From Polynucleobacter sp. (GTDB lineage: Bacteria; Pseudomonadota; Gammaproteobacteria; Burkholderiales; Burkholderiaceae_D): a stretch of DNA of 64,000 bases. The notes under the pieces are model-generated. The model was not told the DNA's origin. It did not search any database and worked only from the letters and a program-made list of their open reading frames with translations. Positions 16,359 through 24,270 of this stretch are shown piece by piece; the stretch's first letter is position 1, and each line of letters starts with the position of its first letter. A program made the translations under genes and the position numbers. The stretch covers positions 124,001 through 188,000 of the forward strand of contig JAIPCX010000001.1 of NCBI GenBank assembly GCA_021737945.1, in the 5' to 3' direction.

Positions 16359-18005
16359 ATGGGAACCGTTTCTCTGGGCAAGATTGCCTTTACCTGGCGC
16401 GGCGCGTATGACGCCAGTGCCACCTATGCTCGCCAGGATGTGGTCGGCCACAACGGCGACAGCTTTGTCTGTCTGGTGGATGCCACCATGGGCGTCACAC
16501 CGGACGCGACAACGACCGCTTGGGATCTGTTCGCTCAGGGCACGCAAGGGGTGTCGAGCCTGCCGGGCGAGTTGATCTATTTCGACGGCAATCAGCTGGT
16601 GGCCTTGCCCGCGGGACAATCCGGGCAGGTGCTCACACTCGGCGCGCAGGGCGTTCCGGTCTGGGCGACACCCGATGTGCGCTCGGGCACCAAGGTGCTG
16701 AAACTGCCGGAGAACGCTAAGGGCGCGCAGCCCAACAGCTATCGCCAGTTCGGCCTCATCATGACCGACGGCAGCATCCGCGCCTGGGGACGCAATGCCA
16801 ACTGGAAGCTGGGCGACGGGACCACCTATGCGCGTTCCTACCCAGCACGCACCGCGTTTCCGCCCGGGTTTCCGGGTGCGGCCAAACTCTATTACAGCCA
16901 GGACACCAACGGCTACTGCATCGACAAGAACGGACAGCTGTGGGGTTGGGGCTACAACGGGTACGGCCAGCTGGGCACCGGCAACACGGCCAACCAGCCC
17001 GTGCCGGTCAACATGAGTGCCAATGCCAGCAACTCGATCGCCGGTAAGACGGTGGTGGATCTGGCGCTCAACTGCGGCGGCGAAGGTTACAACAGCACCC
17101 TGGTGTTGTGTACCGATGGCACGGTGCACGCCTGCGGCTACAACGGTTATGGGCAGCTCGGCCTGGGTGACACCAATCAGCGCAACAACTTTGTGCAATT
17201 GCCGGTGCTCGCAGGCATCACGCAGATTGCCGGCGGCCGGGAGCGTTACACCGCCTACTATGCGGTCAAGAACGATGGAACCCTGTATTCGTGGGGCTAC
17301 AACGGCAACGGCCAACTGGGTGATGGCACGACCAACCAAGCCAACGTCGCCATGCCGCGTGCCGGTGGCAGCCTTGCCGGTAAAACCATCGTCAAAGTGT
17401 TCGGAGCTTACGTTCACGCCTTTGCGTTGGACAGCACGGGCGCCTTGCATGCCTGGGGCGTCAACGACTACGGGCAACTGGGCAATGGCAACACGGCCAA
17501 CCAATACACCCCGGTGCAGGTGGCCACCAATGTGGCGGATGTCTATGCCGGCAGCTACGATTACCCGATCACCTACCTCAAGAAGGCGGACAAGACCCTG
17601 TGGGCTTGCGGCTATGGTGGCTACTGGGGCAACGCCAATGGCAGCTCGGGCGGCAACTGGAATCAGGTGCCGGTGGGTAACACCGTGGTCAAGGCCGTTC
17701 ATGGCGGCACCGCGTCCTACAACTATGGTGCGGCACTGATGGAGAACGGCACCGTTTACGCCTGGGGTTACAACGGCAACGGCGGTCTTGGCCTGGGGGA
17801 TGCGACCAATCGCAGCAGCGTGGAACTGGTTCGCATCGCGCAACGCAAGGTGATGGACATTTCGTCTTACGGCTGGAGCTCTGAGCAGGGCCTGGTGTTT
17901 CTGCTCGACGATGGGCAGGTTCTGGCCAGTGGCTACGCGGGTGAAGCGCAATTGCCGGAGGACGACAGTGAAACCAGCTACGTGCCTTACCCGGTGATTC
18001 TCTGA
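16359..18005 (+). CDS. RCC1-repeat phage tail protein B
   Basis: This 548-residue protein has the N-terminal module FTWRGAYDASATYARQDVV (chitin-binding-like W-G-x-Y...Y...D-V-V) and then at least five clear RCC1 repeats built on WG-YNG-GQLG-G, for example at nucleotides near 16944, 17132, 17294, 17455 and 17763, spaced about 160 nt apart. It should fold as a beta-propeller exposed on the tail. It is paralogous to the gene before it and probably arose by duplication. AATAAGGAC precedes the ATG. The stop overlaps the next ATG (18005). The specific receptor cannot be read from the sequence. Confidence 0.75.
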   Translation: MGTVSLGKIAFTWRGAYDASATYARQDVVGHNGDSFVCLVDATMGVTPDATTTAWDLFAQGTQGVSSLPGELIYFDGNQLVALPAGQSGQVLTLGAQGVPVWATPDVRSGTKVLKLPENAKGAQPNSYRQFGLIMTDGSIRAWGRNANWKLGDGTTYARSYPARTAFPPGFPGAAKLYYSQDTNGYCIDKNGQLWGWGYNGYGQLGTGNTANQPVPVNMSANASNSIAGKTVVDLALNCGGEGYNSTLVLCTDGTVHACGYNGYGQLGLGDTNQRNNFVQLPVLAGITQIAGGRERYTAYYAVKNDGTLYSWGYNGNGQLGDGTTNQANVAMPRAGGSLAGKTIVKVFGAYVHAFALDSTGALHAWGVNDYGQLGNGNTANQYTPVQVATNVADVYAGSYDYPITYLKKADKTLWACGYGGYWGNANGSSGGNWNQVPVGNTVVKAVHGGTASYNYGAALMENGTVYAWGYNGNGGLGLGDATNRSSVELVRIAQRKVMDISSYGWSSEQGLVFLLDDGQVLASGYAGEAQLPEDDSETSYVPYPVIL

Positions 18006-18547
18006 TGCCGAACGCCGCATTGTCTGAGGCCATCAAGGAAGCATATGCCAGCGCGCCATCGGAACAGATCATCCTGCACACGCTTGAATTGCGTCACCCG
18101 GCGTTCGTCGATGAGGCGGGTCAGCCGGTCGCCATCCGTGTGGTGCGCGATACAAGTGATCTGTGGGCACGGTTGGAATCGCAAGCACCGCTTCAAGCCG
18201 GTGAACGCGTGCAGTTCGTGGCCATGGGATTTGAGCTGGATCTGCCACCGGTGGACACCATGCCGGTGCCGGAAATCACTGTGACGCTCGACAACGTGTC
18301 GCGCGAAATAGTGCGCCACCTGGATGCGGCCGCCGAGTCGCAGTCGGTGATCGAGGTGACTTACCGGCCGTACCTGTCCACCGATCTGGAAGGGCCACAG
18401 ATGGATCCGCCCATCCACCTGGTGCTCACGGAAGTGGAGGCGGACATCTTTCGGGTGACCGGTCGTGCCCGCATGCTGGATGTGGGCAACAAGGCCTTCC
18501 CCGGCATCAGCTACACCGCCAAAACCTTCCCGGGTCTGACCCGATGA
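18005..18547 (+). CDS. DUF1833 tail assembly protein (gpL position)
   Basis: This 180-residue protein includes IILHTLELRHPAFVDEAGQPVAIRVV, FVAMGFELDLPPVDTMPVPEITVTLDNVSRE and DIFRVTGRARMLDVGNKAFPG, which I recognise as DUF1833, a baseplate-hub-like minor tail family that precedes NlpC/P60 tail peptidases. It occupies the lambda gpL position. It overlaps its neighbours at both ends (1 nt and 4 nt). Confidence 0.82.
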   Translation: MPNAALSEAIKEAYASAPSEQIILHTLELRHPAFVDEAGQPVAIRVVRDTSDLWARLESQAPLQAGERVQFVAMGFELDLPPVDTMPVPEITVTLDNVSREIVRHLDAAAESQSVIEVTYRPYLSTDLEGPQMDPPIHLVLTEVEADIFRVTGRARMLDVGNKAFPGISYTAKTFPGLTR

Positions 18548-18960
18548 ACCCGACACCCTATTGGGCGACCGAGCTCATCGGTCGGCCCTGGCACGCCGGT
18601 GCGCGTGGCCCGGATGCGTTTGACTGCTGGGGGCTGTTCCTCGCCATCCAGCGTGACCATTTCGGCCGAGACCTTCCGGAAATCCCTGTCAATGCCAACG
18701 ATCTGCGCGCCGTAGTTTCAACCTTTCGTGGCCACCCTGAGCGGCAACGCTGGGCAGTGGTCTTGAAACCCGTCGAGGGAGATGCGGTGTTGCTTCGCCA
18801 ATCCCGCCACCCGGTGCATGTCGGCGTGTGGCTCGCGGTCGACGGCGGTGGTGTGCTCCACGCGGTCAAGGACGCAGGCGTCGTCTTCCAGAAGCTGCCG
18901 GAACTCTTGCTGCACGGCTGGCGGGTCGAGGGCTATTACCGATTTGTGGAGAGCACGTGA
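18544..18960 (+). CDS. NlpC/P60 family tail assembly peptidase (gpK-like)
   Basis: This 138-residue papain-like fold protein has the NlpC/P60 signature GPDAFDCWGLFLAI with nucleophile Cys28 and the histidine segment HPVHVGVWL (His92). Such tail proteins process the tail tip or cleave peptidoglycan peptides during entry. It starts MNPTPYWATELIGRPWHAGARG, typical of phage NlpC proteins without the JAB domain found in lambda gpK. It lies between DUF1833 and the J-like gene. Confidence 0.85.
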   Translation: MNPTPYWATELIGRPWHAGARGPDAFDCWGLFLAIQRDHFGRDLPEIPVNANDLRAVVSTFRGHPERQRWAVVLKPVEGDAVLLRQSRHPVHVGVWLAVDGGGVLHAVKDAGVVFQKLPELLLHGWRVEGYYRFVEST

Positions 18961-21248
18961 TTCACGCCGAGCAAAGTGCCGTCGTCCTGCTGCGCAACCC
19001 CTTCCAGCCCAGTCAGCGCGAAGTGATGGTGGCCCACCCCGGCCAGACCATCCGCCAGTGGCTCGGTGCCCAGGGCATTGCCGAATTCGATCAACCCACC
19101 GTCTGCATCAAGAACGGCGCGCCCGTGTTGCGTGCCGATTGGGCAGTGACACCGATCGATGGCGTGGTGCTCTTCATCACCCTGCCGCAGGGCGGGGGAG
19201 GTGGTGGGGGCGGTGGCAAGAACCCGTTGCGCACGGTTCTGATGATCGCGGTGATGGTGGTCGCCACGGTCTATGGCGGCCCCCTGGGCGCGAGCCTGGG
19301 ATTCAGCGGCAACCTGGCCACCGCCGTCGGGTCGGCCATCATCATGACGGCAGGCTCTGCCCTGGTCAGCGCCCTGGTGCCACTGCCCACGCCCAACATG
19401 CCGTCCTTTGCCGGTTCGGGCGGGAGTCTGGCGCAGCCGTCGCCCACCTACAGCCTGCAAGGCCAGGGCAACTATGCGCGGCTGGCCCAACCCATCCCGG
19501 TCGTCTACGGTCGCCATCTGGTCTATCCCGACCTGGCCGCCACGCCCTATGGTGAGTACCAGGGGAATGAACAATTCCTGCATCAACTGCACTGCATCGG
19601 CTTGGGTGAGTACGACATAGAGCAGATTCGCATCGAGGACACGCCCATCGCCTCTTTCGAGGAAGTGACCTACCAGATCGTGCCACCCGGCAGTCCGGTC
19701 ACGATCTTCAACCCGGATGTGGTGACCGCGCCCGAGGTCGCCGGGCAGGAACTGCTGGCTGGCACCTGGACCGGGGGCTTTGCCATCAACCCTGCTGACA
19801 GTGAAGTCACCCATATCGGTATTGACATCCTGCTGCCGCGTGGTTTGTATTACGCCAATGACGCCGGGGGCCTGGACAGCCGCAGTGCCAGCTGGAAGGT
19901 AGAAGCCCGGGCCATCGATGCCGAGGGCGATCCACTGAACGACTGGTTCACGCTGGGCAGTGAGAGCCTGACCGCTGCCACCACCACGCCACAGCGGCGC
20001 ACCTACCTTTATCCCGTCGCTGCGGGGCGATACGAAGTGCGTGCCACGCGGCTCGATGGGAAAGACACCAACTCACGCGCCGGGCACGAAGTGCGCTGGG
20101 GTGAGGCCCGGGGCTATCTGGCCGGCGGTATCACTTTCCCGGACAACGTCACGCTGCTCGCCATCCGCATGCGCGCGACCGACAACCTGTCGCAGCGCTC
20201 CAGTCGGCTCATCAACTGCATCGTCACGCGCAAGCTGCCGGTCTGGTCGGTGGACTCTGGCTGGTCTGCCCCTTTGCCCACGCGCTCCATCGCCTGGACC
20301 TTTGCTGACATCCTGCGCGCCAGCTACGGCGCCAAGCTGCCGGATGCCCGGATCGATCTCGCCGCCTTGGCGCAACTGGATCAGGTCTGGGCCGGTCGGG
20401 GTGATCGGTTCGATGGCGTGTTCGACCAGCAGGTCACGGTCTGGGAGGCACTGACCAGGGTCGCCCGCTGTGGTCGGGCGGTGCCTTTCCTGCAAGGTGG
20501 CATCGTGCGTCTGGTGCGTGACGAAGCCCGGCTATTGCCGGTGGCGCTCTTCAGTCCGCGCAACATCGTCAAGAACAGCCTCAAGATCCAGTACGTGATG
20601 CCAGGCGAAGAGACGGCAGACGCGGTGACGGTGGAGTTCTTCAGCAGCCATACCTGGAAGCCGGATGAGGTGACGGTGAGCCTGGCCGGATCCAGCAGCA
20701 CCAACCCGGCCAAGCTGCGGCTCTTTGGCTGCACCACCGAGGCCCATGCCGTGCGAGAAGGGCTGTATCTGGCGGCGGCCAACCGCTACCGCCGCCGCAT
20801 CATCACCTTGCGCACTGAACTCGAAGGCCTGATCCCTACTTATGGTGATCTGATTGCCATTGCCCATGACATGCCCAGTTGGGGCACGGGCGGCGAGATC
20901 GTCGCCTGGGATGCCGACACACGCACGGCTACGCTGTCCGAGCCCATCTATTTCACGGAGGGTCAGCCACACGTGATGGCCTTGCGCCGCCGCGATGGTG
21001 GGGTCAGTGGCCCGCATGCCGTGACGCCGGGTGGCGATGCGCAGCAGGTGGTCTTTACAGACCTGCCCGACATCCCCATCGAAACCGGCCTCTCGGCCGA
21101 GCGCACCCACTTCGCGTTTGGCATCGCCGAGCAATGGAGTCTGCTGGCCCGGGTGATCGCGGTGCGCCCGCGTGGCGAGCAGGTGGAAATCACCTGCGTG
21201 GCCGAGCACCCGGCGGTGCATAGCGCCGATCTCACCGTCGGTACCTGA
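18957..21248 (+). CDS. Tail tip host-specificity protein (gpJ-like)
   Basis: The 763-residue protein starts at a GTG overlapping the previous stop (GTGA at 18957); the open frame extends further upstream but inside the NlpC gene. Residues about 1-75 are a beta domain, then a Gly-rich run and a hydrophobic segment (about 87-140; KNPLRTVLMIAVMVVATVYG) like lambda gpI, fused to a J-like central tail-tip region (VVYGRHLVYPDLAATPYGEY, TFADILRASYGAKLPDARID). It forms the central fibre/hub that contacts the receptor. At 763 residues it is shorter than lambda J (about 1130) and lacks long FN3 repeats, consistent with receptor binding being moved to the RCC1 proteins. Confidence 0.85.
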   Translation: MIHAEQSAVVLLRNPFQPSQREVMVAHPGQTIRQWLGAQGIAEFDQPTVCIKNGAPVLRADWAVTPIDGVVLFITLPQGGGGGGGGGKNPLRTVLMIAVMVVATVYGGPLGASLGFSGNLATAVGSAIIMTAGSALVSALVPLPTPNMPSFAGSGGSLAQPSPTYSLQGQGNYARLAQPIPVVYGRHLVYPDLAATPYGEYQGNEQFLHQLHCIGLGEYDIEQIRIEDTPIASFEEVTYQIVPPGSPVTIFNPDVVTAPEVAGQELLAGTWTGGFAINPADSEVTHIGIDILLPRGLYYANDAGGLDSRSASWKVEARAIDAEGDPLNDWFTLGSESLTAATTTPQRRTYLYPVAAGRYEVRATRLDGKDTNSRAGHEVRWGEARGYLAGGITFPDNVTLLAIRMRATDNLSQRSSRLINCIVTRKLPVWSVDSGWSAPLPTRSIAWTFADILRASYGAKLPDARIDLAALAQLDQVWAGRGDRFDGVFDQQVTVWEALTRVARCGRAVPFLQGGIVRLVRDEARLLPVALFSPRNIVKNSLKIQYVMPGEETADAVTVEFFSSHTWKPDEVTVSLAGSSSTNPAKLRLFGCTTEAHAVREGLYLAAANRYRRRIITLRTELEGLIPTYGDLIAIAHDMPSWGTGGEIVAWDADTRTATLSEPIYFTEGQPHVMALRRRDGGVSGPHAVTPGGDAQQVVFTDLPDIPIETGLSAERTHFAFGIAEQWSLLARVIAVRPRGEQVEITCVAEHPAVHSADLTVGT

Positions 21249-21292
21249 CGCACGCTGATTCGCCCATCTTCTGTTGAAACCTTTCTTGTTGC

Positions 21293-21324
21293 GCCCGCCT
21301 GGCATGCCAGCGCGGGCATTTGTG
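21293..21324 (+). terminator. Stem-loop after the tail tip gene
   Basis: GCCCGC (21293-21298) pairs with GCGGGC (21312-21317), with the inner palindrome CTGGCATGCCAG between them, followed by ATTTGTGTTTGTT. It lies between the tail and lysis modules and may be a partial terminator. Confidence 0.5.
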
Positions 21325-21342
21325 TTTGTTGAGGAGTCCTCC

Positions 21343-21654
21343 ATGTCTGATGAATTGCAATCCCCACCTCCTGATCTGCCGGCCGAACCCGTGTTGAGTT
21401 TGCGCGCCGAAGATCTGGATGATTTGCTCACCCGCGCCGCCGAACGCGGGGCAGAGCGTTGCCTTGCCCATCTTGGCTTGGAAAACGGCCATGCGGCGCG
21501 TGACATTCGTGAGTTACGCGATCTGCTCGAGGCCTGGCGCGAAGCGCGCCACACCGCCTGGCAAACGACCATTAAGGTCATCACCACTGGCTTGCTGGCC
21601 GCGCTGCTGGTCGGTGCCGCCATCAAGCTCAAGCTGATGGGAGGTCCCCAATGA
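21343..21654 (+). CDS. DUF6127-like small membrane protein
   Basis: This 103-residue protein starts at the ATG at 21343 after GAGGAG; an open frame extends upstream to 21274 without support. It has a soluble acidic N-terminus (about 1-70; EDLDDLLTRAAERGAERCLAHLG) and one C-terminal membrane segment (about 77-98; TTIKVITTGLLAALLVGAAI). I associate it with DUF6127, found beside phage holins. It overlaps the holin start by 4 nt. It could be an accessory holin or holin inhibitor. Confidence 0.6.
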   Translation: MSDELQSPPPDLPAEPVLSLRAEDLDDLLTRAAERGAERCLAHLGLENGHAARDIRELRDLLEAWREARHTAWQTTIKVITTGLLAALLVGAAIKLKLMGGPQ

Positions 21655-22127
21655 TCGAGACACTGCTTGGTGGGCTCCTCGGTGGGGCCTTTCGTCTGGC
21701 ACCCGAACTCCTCAAGTGGCTCGACCGCAAAGGTGAGCGAGGTCACGAACTGGCGATGCAGGACAAAGCACTGGAATTCGAGAAGTTGCGTGGCGCACAG
21801 CGCATGGCCGAGATCGGCGCGAGCGCGGACGCAGCGTGGAACGTCGGGGCCATCGATGCGTTGCGGGAGGCTGTCTCCGCCCAGGGGCAGCGTTCCAGTG
21901 TGCGCTGGGCCGACGCCCTGTCGATCAGCGTTCGGCCGGTCATCACCTACTGGTTCATGGCGCTGTATTGCGCGGCTAAGACGGCAGCGTTTGCGGCAGC
22001 GGTGACCGCTGGCGCTGGCTGGGGAACTGCCATCCTGCATGCCTGGACGGAGGCTGACCAAGCGCTCTGGGCCGGGGTGCTGAACTTCTGGTTCCTAGGG
22101 CGTGTGTTCGACCGGGTGCGGCCGTGA
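21651..22127 (+). CDS. Holin, 3TM type
   Basis: This 158-residue protein is of the GTA-type 3TM holin family: amphipathic N-terminus MIETLLGGLLGGAFRLAPELLKWLD, a charged helical region (about 35-85), and a C-terminal hydrophobic region with segments near 100-120 (ISVRPVITYWFMALYCAAKT) and 125-150. It forms holes in the inner membrane at the end of the lytic cycle. It overlaps the lysozyme start by 4 nt. Confidence 0.78.
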   Translation: MIETLLGGLLGGAFRLAPELLKWLDRKGERGHELAMQDKALEFEKLRGAQRMAEIGASADAAWNVGAIDALREAVSAQGQRSSVRWADALSISVRPVITYWFMALYCAAKTAAFAAAVTAGAGWGTAILHAWTEADQALWAGVLNFWFLGRVFDRVRP

Positions 22128-22591
22128 TTGCGGTCCCACAAGCGGCCATTGAGCTGGCCAAGCGATTCGAGGGATTCGAGCGCAAGGTGAAGCGCGGCAC
22201 AGAGATCACGGCAATTCCCTACATCTGCCCAGCAGGCTACTGGACTATAGGCTACGGTCACCTCTGCGATGCAAAGCATCCGCCGATCACGGAGGCGGAA
22301 GCCGAGGGCTGCCTGGCCACCGATCTCATTACGGCGTTAAACGCGACGCTGCGCTACTGCCCTGTGTTGGCTACCGAGCCCCAGGGACGGCTCGCGGCCA
22401 TCGCTGACTTCACTTTCAACCTTGGCGCAGGGCGGTTGCAGACATCAACGCTGCGTCGGCGCGTCAATCAGCGGGATTGGGCCGCCGCCGCAACGGAGCT
22501 GCGCCGTTGGGTCTACGGCGGAGGAAAAGTGCTGCCGGGGCTGGTGAAGCGCAGGGATGACGAGTGCCAACTGCTGTCTTTTCAGACTTGA
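22124..22591 (+). CDS. Endolysin, GH24 lysozyme
   Basis: The 155-residue muramidase cleaves the glycan backbone of peptidoglycan. It starts at a GTG overlapping the holin stop. The catalytic Glu is E16 in AKRFEGFER, and the conserved YWTIGYGH motif supplies T41. The position equivalent to T4 lysozyme Asp20 is Cys35 (YICPAG), the E-C-T variant known from many endolysins. The spacing between E16 and Cys35 is longer than in T4 lysozyme because of an RGTEITAI insertion. There is no signal peptide, so it needs the holin. No Rz/Rz1 spanin pair was found downstream. Confidence 0.88.
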   Translation: MIAVPQAAIELAKRFEGFERKVKRGTEITAIPYICPAGYWTIGYGHLCDAKHPPITEAEAEGCLATDLITALNATLRYCPVLATEPQGRLAAIADFTFNLGAGRLQTSTLRRRVNQRDWAAAATELRRWVYGGGKVLPGLVKRRDDECQLLSFQT

Positions 22592-22653
22592 TCAGGAAGG
22601 TTCGTGGCATCGATTACGCCATGTTGTCTTAGCGTCATCGATGTCGAACGCGT

Positions 22654-22683
22654 TTGCCCGACTCATACCCGAACGGATATAAT
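22654..22683 (+). promoter_or_regulatory. Sigma70-type promoter upstream of ABC-3C locus
   Basis: A -35 element TTGCCC (22654-22659) and a perfect -10 TATAAT (22678-22683) are separated by 18 nt. It lies about 110 nt upstream of the HTH gene and marks the start of the accessory operon after the lysis module. The long leader suggests room for an operator. Confidence 0.65.
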
Positions 22684-22794
22684 GCCTTCTTGCTGGCATG
22701 TACTTGCTGACAGCAGTTGTCCTGGCAGTCCTGTCTAATTTGGATTGACCGGTTCTGCGATGGCAAAACAGACAATCAACGAGGCGAAATCCGA

Positions 22795-23076
22795 ATGAGC
22801 GACGATACGGCAGACACCAAAGACCATTCGGCCAAAACGGTTCTCGCTACAAAGTTTAACGAGCTGGTCGATATGCGAGGCCTCAGTCAGACTGAAGTGG
22901 CTGGAATTACCTGTATGACCCAGCCGAAAGTGTCACAAGTTCGACGCTACCAATTGCAGAATATTTCGCTCGAACGTCTAATGCAGGCGTTGGTGTCCTT
23001 GGATCAGTGCGTGGAAATCGTCGTACGGCCGGCGCGCAGCACTTATTCGGCAGGCCTTACGGTCCATCTGACATGA
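22795..23076 (+). CDS. XRE-type HTH regulator (HigA2-like)
   Basis: This 93-residue protein starts at the ATG at 22795, with GAGG upstream; the open frame reaches back to 22717. The helix-turn-helix reads LATKFNELVDMRGLSQTEVA and GITCMTQPKVSQV (about 20-55), similar to HTH_37/HigA2-type antitoxin or regulator proteins. Its stop overlaps the start of the next gene (ATGA at 23073), so it is the first gene of the ABC-three-component operon and probably autoregulates it. No RelE-type toxin ORF was found upstream. Confidence 0.75.
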   Translation: MSDDTADTKDHSAKTVLATKFNELVDMRGLSQTEVAGITCMTQPKVSQVRRYQLQNISLERLMQALVSLDQCVEIVVRPARSTYSAGLTVHLT

Positions 23077-24053
23077 AATTTGCATACGAAGACCTCGGCG
23101 ACGACCAGTTCGAGAGGCTGGTAGTTTCCTTGTGTCAACACGTACTCGGCATCTCTGTGCAGGGTTTCGCCAAGGGCCCTGACGGCGGACGGGATGCCAA
23201 ATTCGTTGGAACTGCTGAATTGTTCCCAAGTAAAGCAGCACCGTGGGTTGGTACGACCATCATTCAGGCAAAACACACCAACGGCTACAACAAAAACTTT
23301 TCGGAATCAGATTTCTTCAGCAAGACGGCCGCAAACACTGTGCTCGGAAAGGAAATTCCGCGCATCAAGAAGCTACGTGCGGCCAAACAGCTTGATCATT
23401 ACATGCTTTTTACCAACCGCCGTCTTGCGGGCAATGCCGAGACTGAGATTCGAGAATATATTGCGGCGGAGTGCACCGTTCCTGTCACGTCGATCTATCT
23501 GTGTGGAGTCGAGCAGCTGGAAACATGGCTGAAGCGATTCCCTCAGGCAGCGAAGGATGCAGACCTGGACCCCGTCGACTCGCCTCTGATTGTCAGCCCT
23601 GATGATTTAGCGGAGGTGGTTCAGGCGCTGGCACGGCAGATTAATGGCGTAACAGTACTGCTCGACGACCCGCCAACGAAGCGAGTCACCTACGAGCAGA
23701 AAAATGCGCTGAACAACATGAGCGTCGAATACGCCAAAGCGCAACGTCGAAAATATCTGAAGGAAACTGCGCAGATTCGGACATTTCTCGCAGCTCCCGA
23801 AAACATTGAGCTACTGCGCATGTACGAATCGGTGGTCGATGAATTCCAGCTCAAGATCATTGCCAAACGCAAGAACTACCAGACTTTTGATGAGCTGATG
23901 GAGTACTTGGTGGATCTGTTGTTCAACCGCGATCCTGTGCTGCGTCAAAATGCACACAAGCGGCTGACACGTGCCATGTTGTTCTACATGTATTGGAATT
24001 GCGATATTGGGGAGGTGGACGATGCTGCGACCGACCAAACACTCTCATCCTGA
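23073..24053 (+). CDS. ABC-3C system effector with PD-(D/E)XK nuclease domain
   Basis: This 326-residue protein has an N-terminal restriction-endonuclease-like domain: YEDLGDDQFERLVVSLCQHV, then GPDGGRDAKF (Asp41) and TTIIQAKHTN (Gln65-x-Lys67), the D...QxK core of Mrr-like nucleases. A C-terminal helical domain (about 200-326) with LVDLLFNRDPVLRQNAHKRLTRAML matches the C-terminal regions of ABC-three-component (ABC-3C) effectors. It would cleave DNA when released or directed by the ATPase. It is preceded by the HTH gene and followed by a small middle component and a DUF2326 ATPase, which defines the system. The nuclease target is unknown. Confidence 0.78.
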   Translation: MKFAYEDLGDDQFERLVVSLCQHVLGISVQGFAKGPDGGRDAKFVGTAELFPSKAAPWVGTTIIQAKHTNGYNKNFSESDFFSKTAANTVLGKEIPRIKKLRAAKQLDHYMLFTNRRLAGNAETEIREYIAAECTVPVTSIYLCGVEQLETWLKRFPQAAKDADLDPVDSPLIVSPDDLAEVVQALARQINGVTVLLDDPPTKRVTYEQKNALNNMSVEYAKAQRRKYLKETAQIRTFLAAPENIELLRMYESVVDEFQLKIIAKRKNYQTFDELMEYLVDLLFNRDPVLRQNAHKRLTRAMLFYMYWNCDIGEVDDAATDQTLSS

Positions 24054-24270
24054 TCGCACCGTGATCAACGTTTCTCTGCTGTTGCTGGCACGACTCAAGA
24101 CTCGTCGTGTGGATGACTATGATGGTTTGCGCAAGTACGCGCGCAAGGCCGTGACTGGCGGCGACGTTTTGTTTTTGCCTGCGTTGAACTTTCTTTTTCT
24201 GATGGGCCTTATCGACTATCGCCCCAAGACCGATGCCGTGGAGTACGTAGGGCCCAATGAAACTGTCTAG
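24022..24270 (+). CDS. ABC-3C middle component
   Basis: This 82-residue protein (MLRPTKHSHPDRTVINVSLL) ends KTDAVEYVGPNETV. The small winged-helix-like middle component (MC) is a required part of ABC-3C systems and bridges effector and ATPase. It overlaps the effector stop by about 30 nt and the ATPase start by 14 nt, so the three are translated as one unit. The ATG at 24022 follows GGGGAGG. Identification is by position, size and the LSLLLLARL and LPALNFLFLMGLIDY segments. Confidence 0.75.
   Translation: MLRPTKHSHPDRTVINVSLLLLARLKTRRVDDYDGLRKYARKAVTGGDVLFLPALNFLFLMGLIDYRPKTDAVEYVGPNETV

Noticed and set aside
16944-17810. Regularly spaced nucleotide repeats that look like a CRISPR-like or tandem array
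   Set aside because: The repeats are imperfect, about 160 nt apart and in frame; they encode RCC1 propeller repeats.
14675-18020. Long minus-strand open frames of 466 and 562 codons opposite the RCC1 genes
   Set aside because: They are shadows caused by high GC and repetitive codon use. They have no ribosome binding sites or recognisable domains, and the + strand genes are clearly coding.
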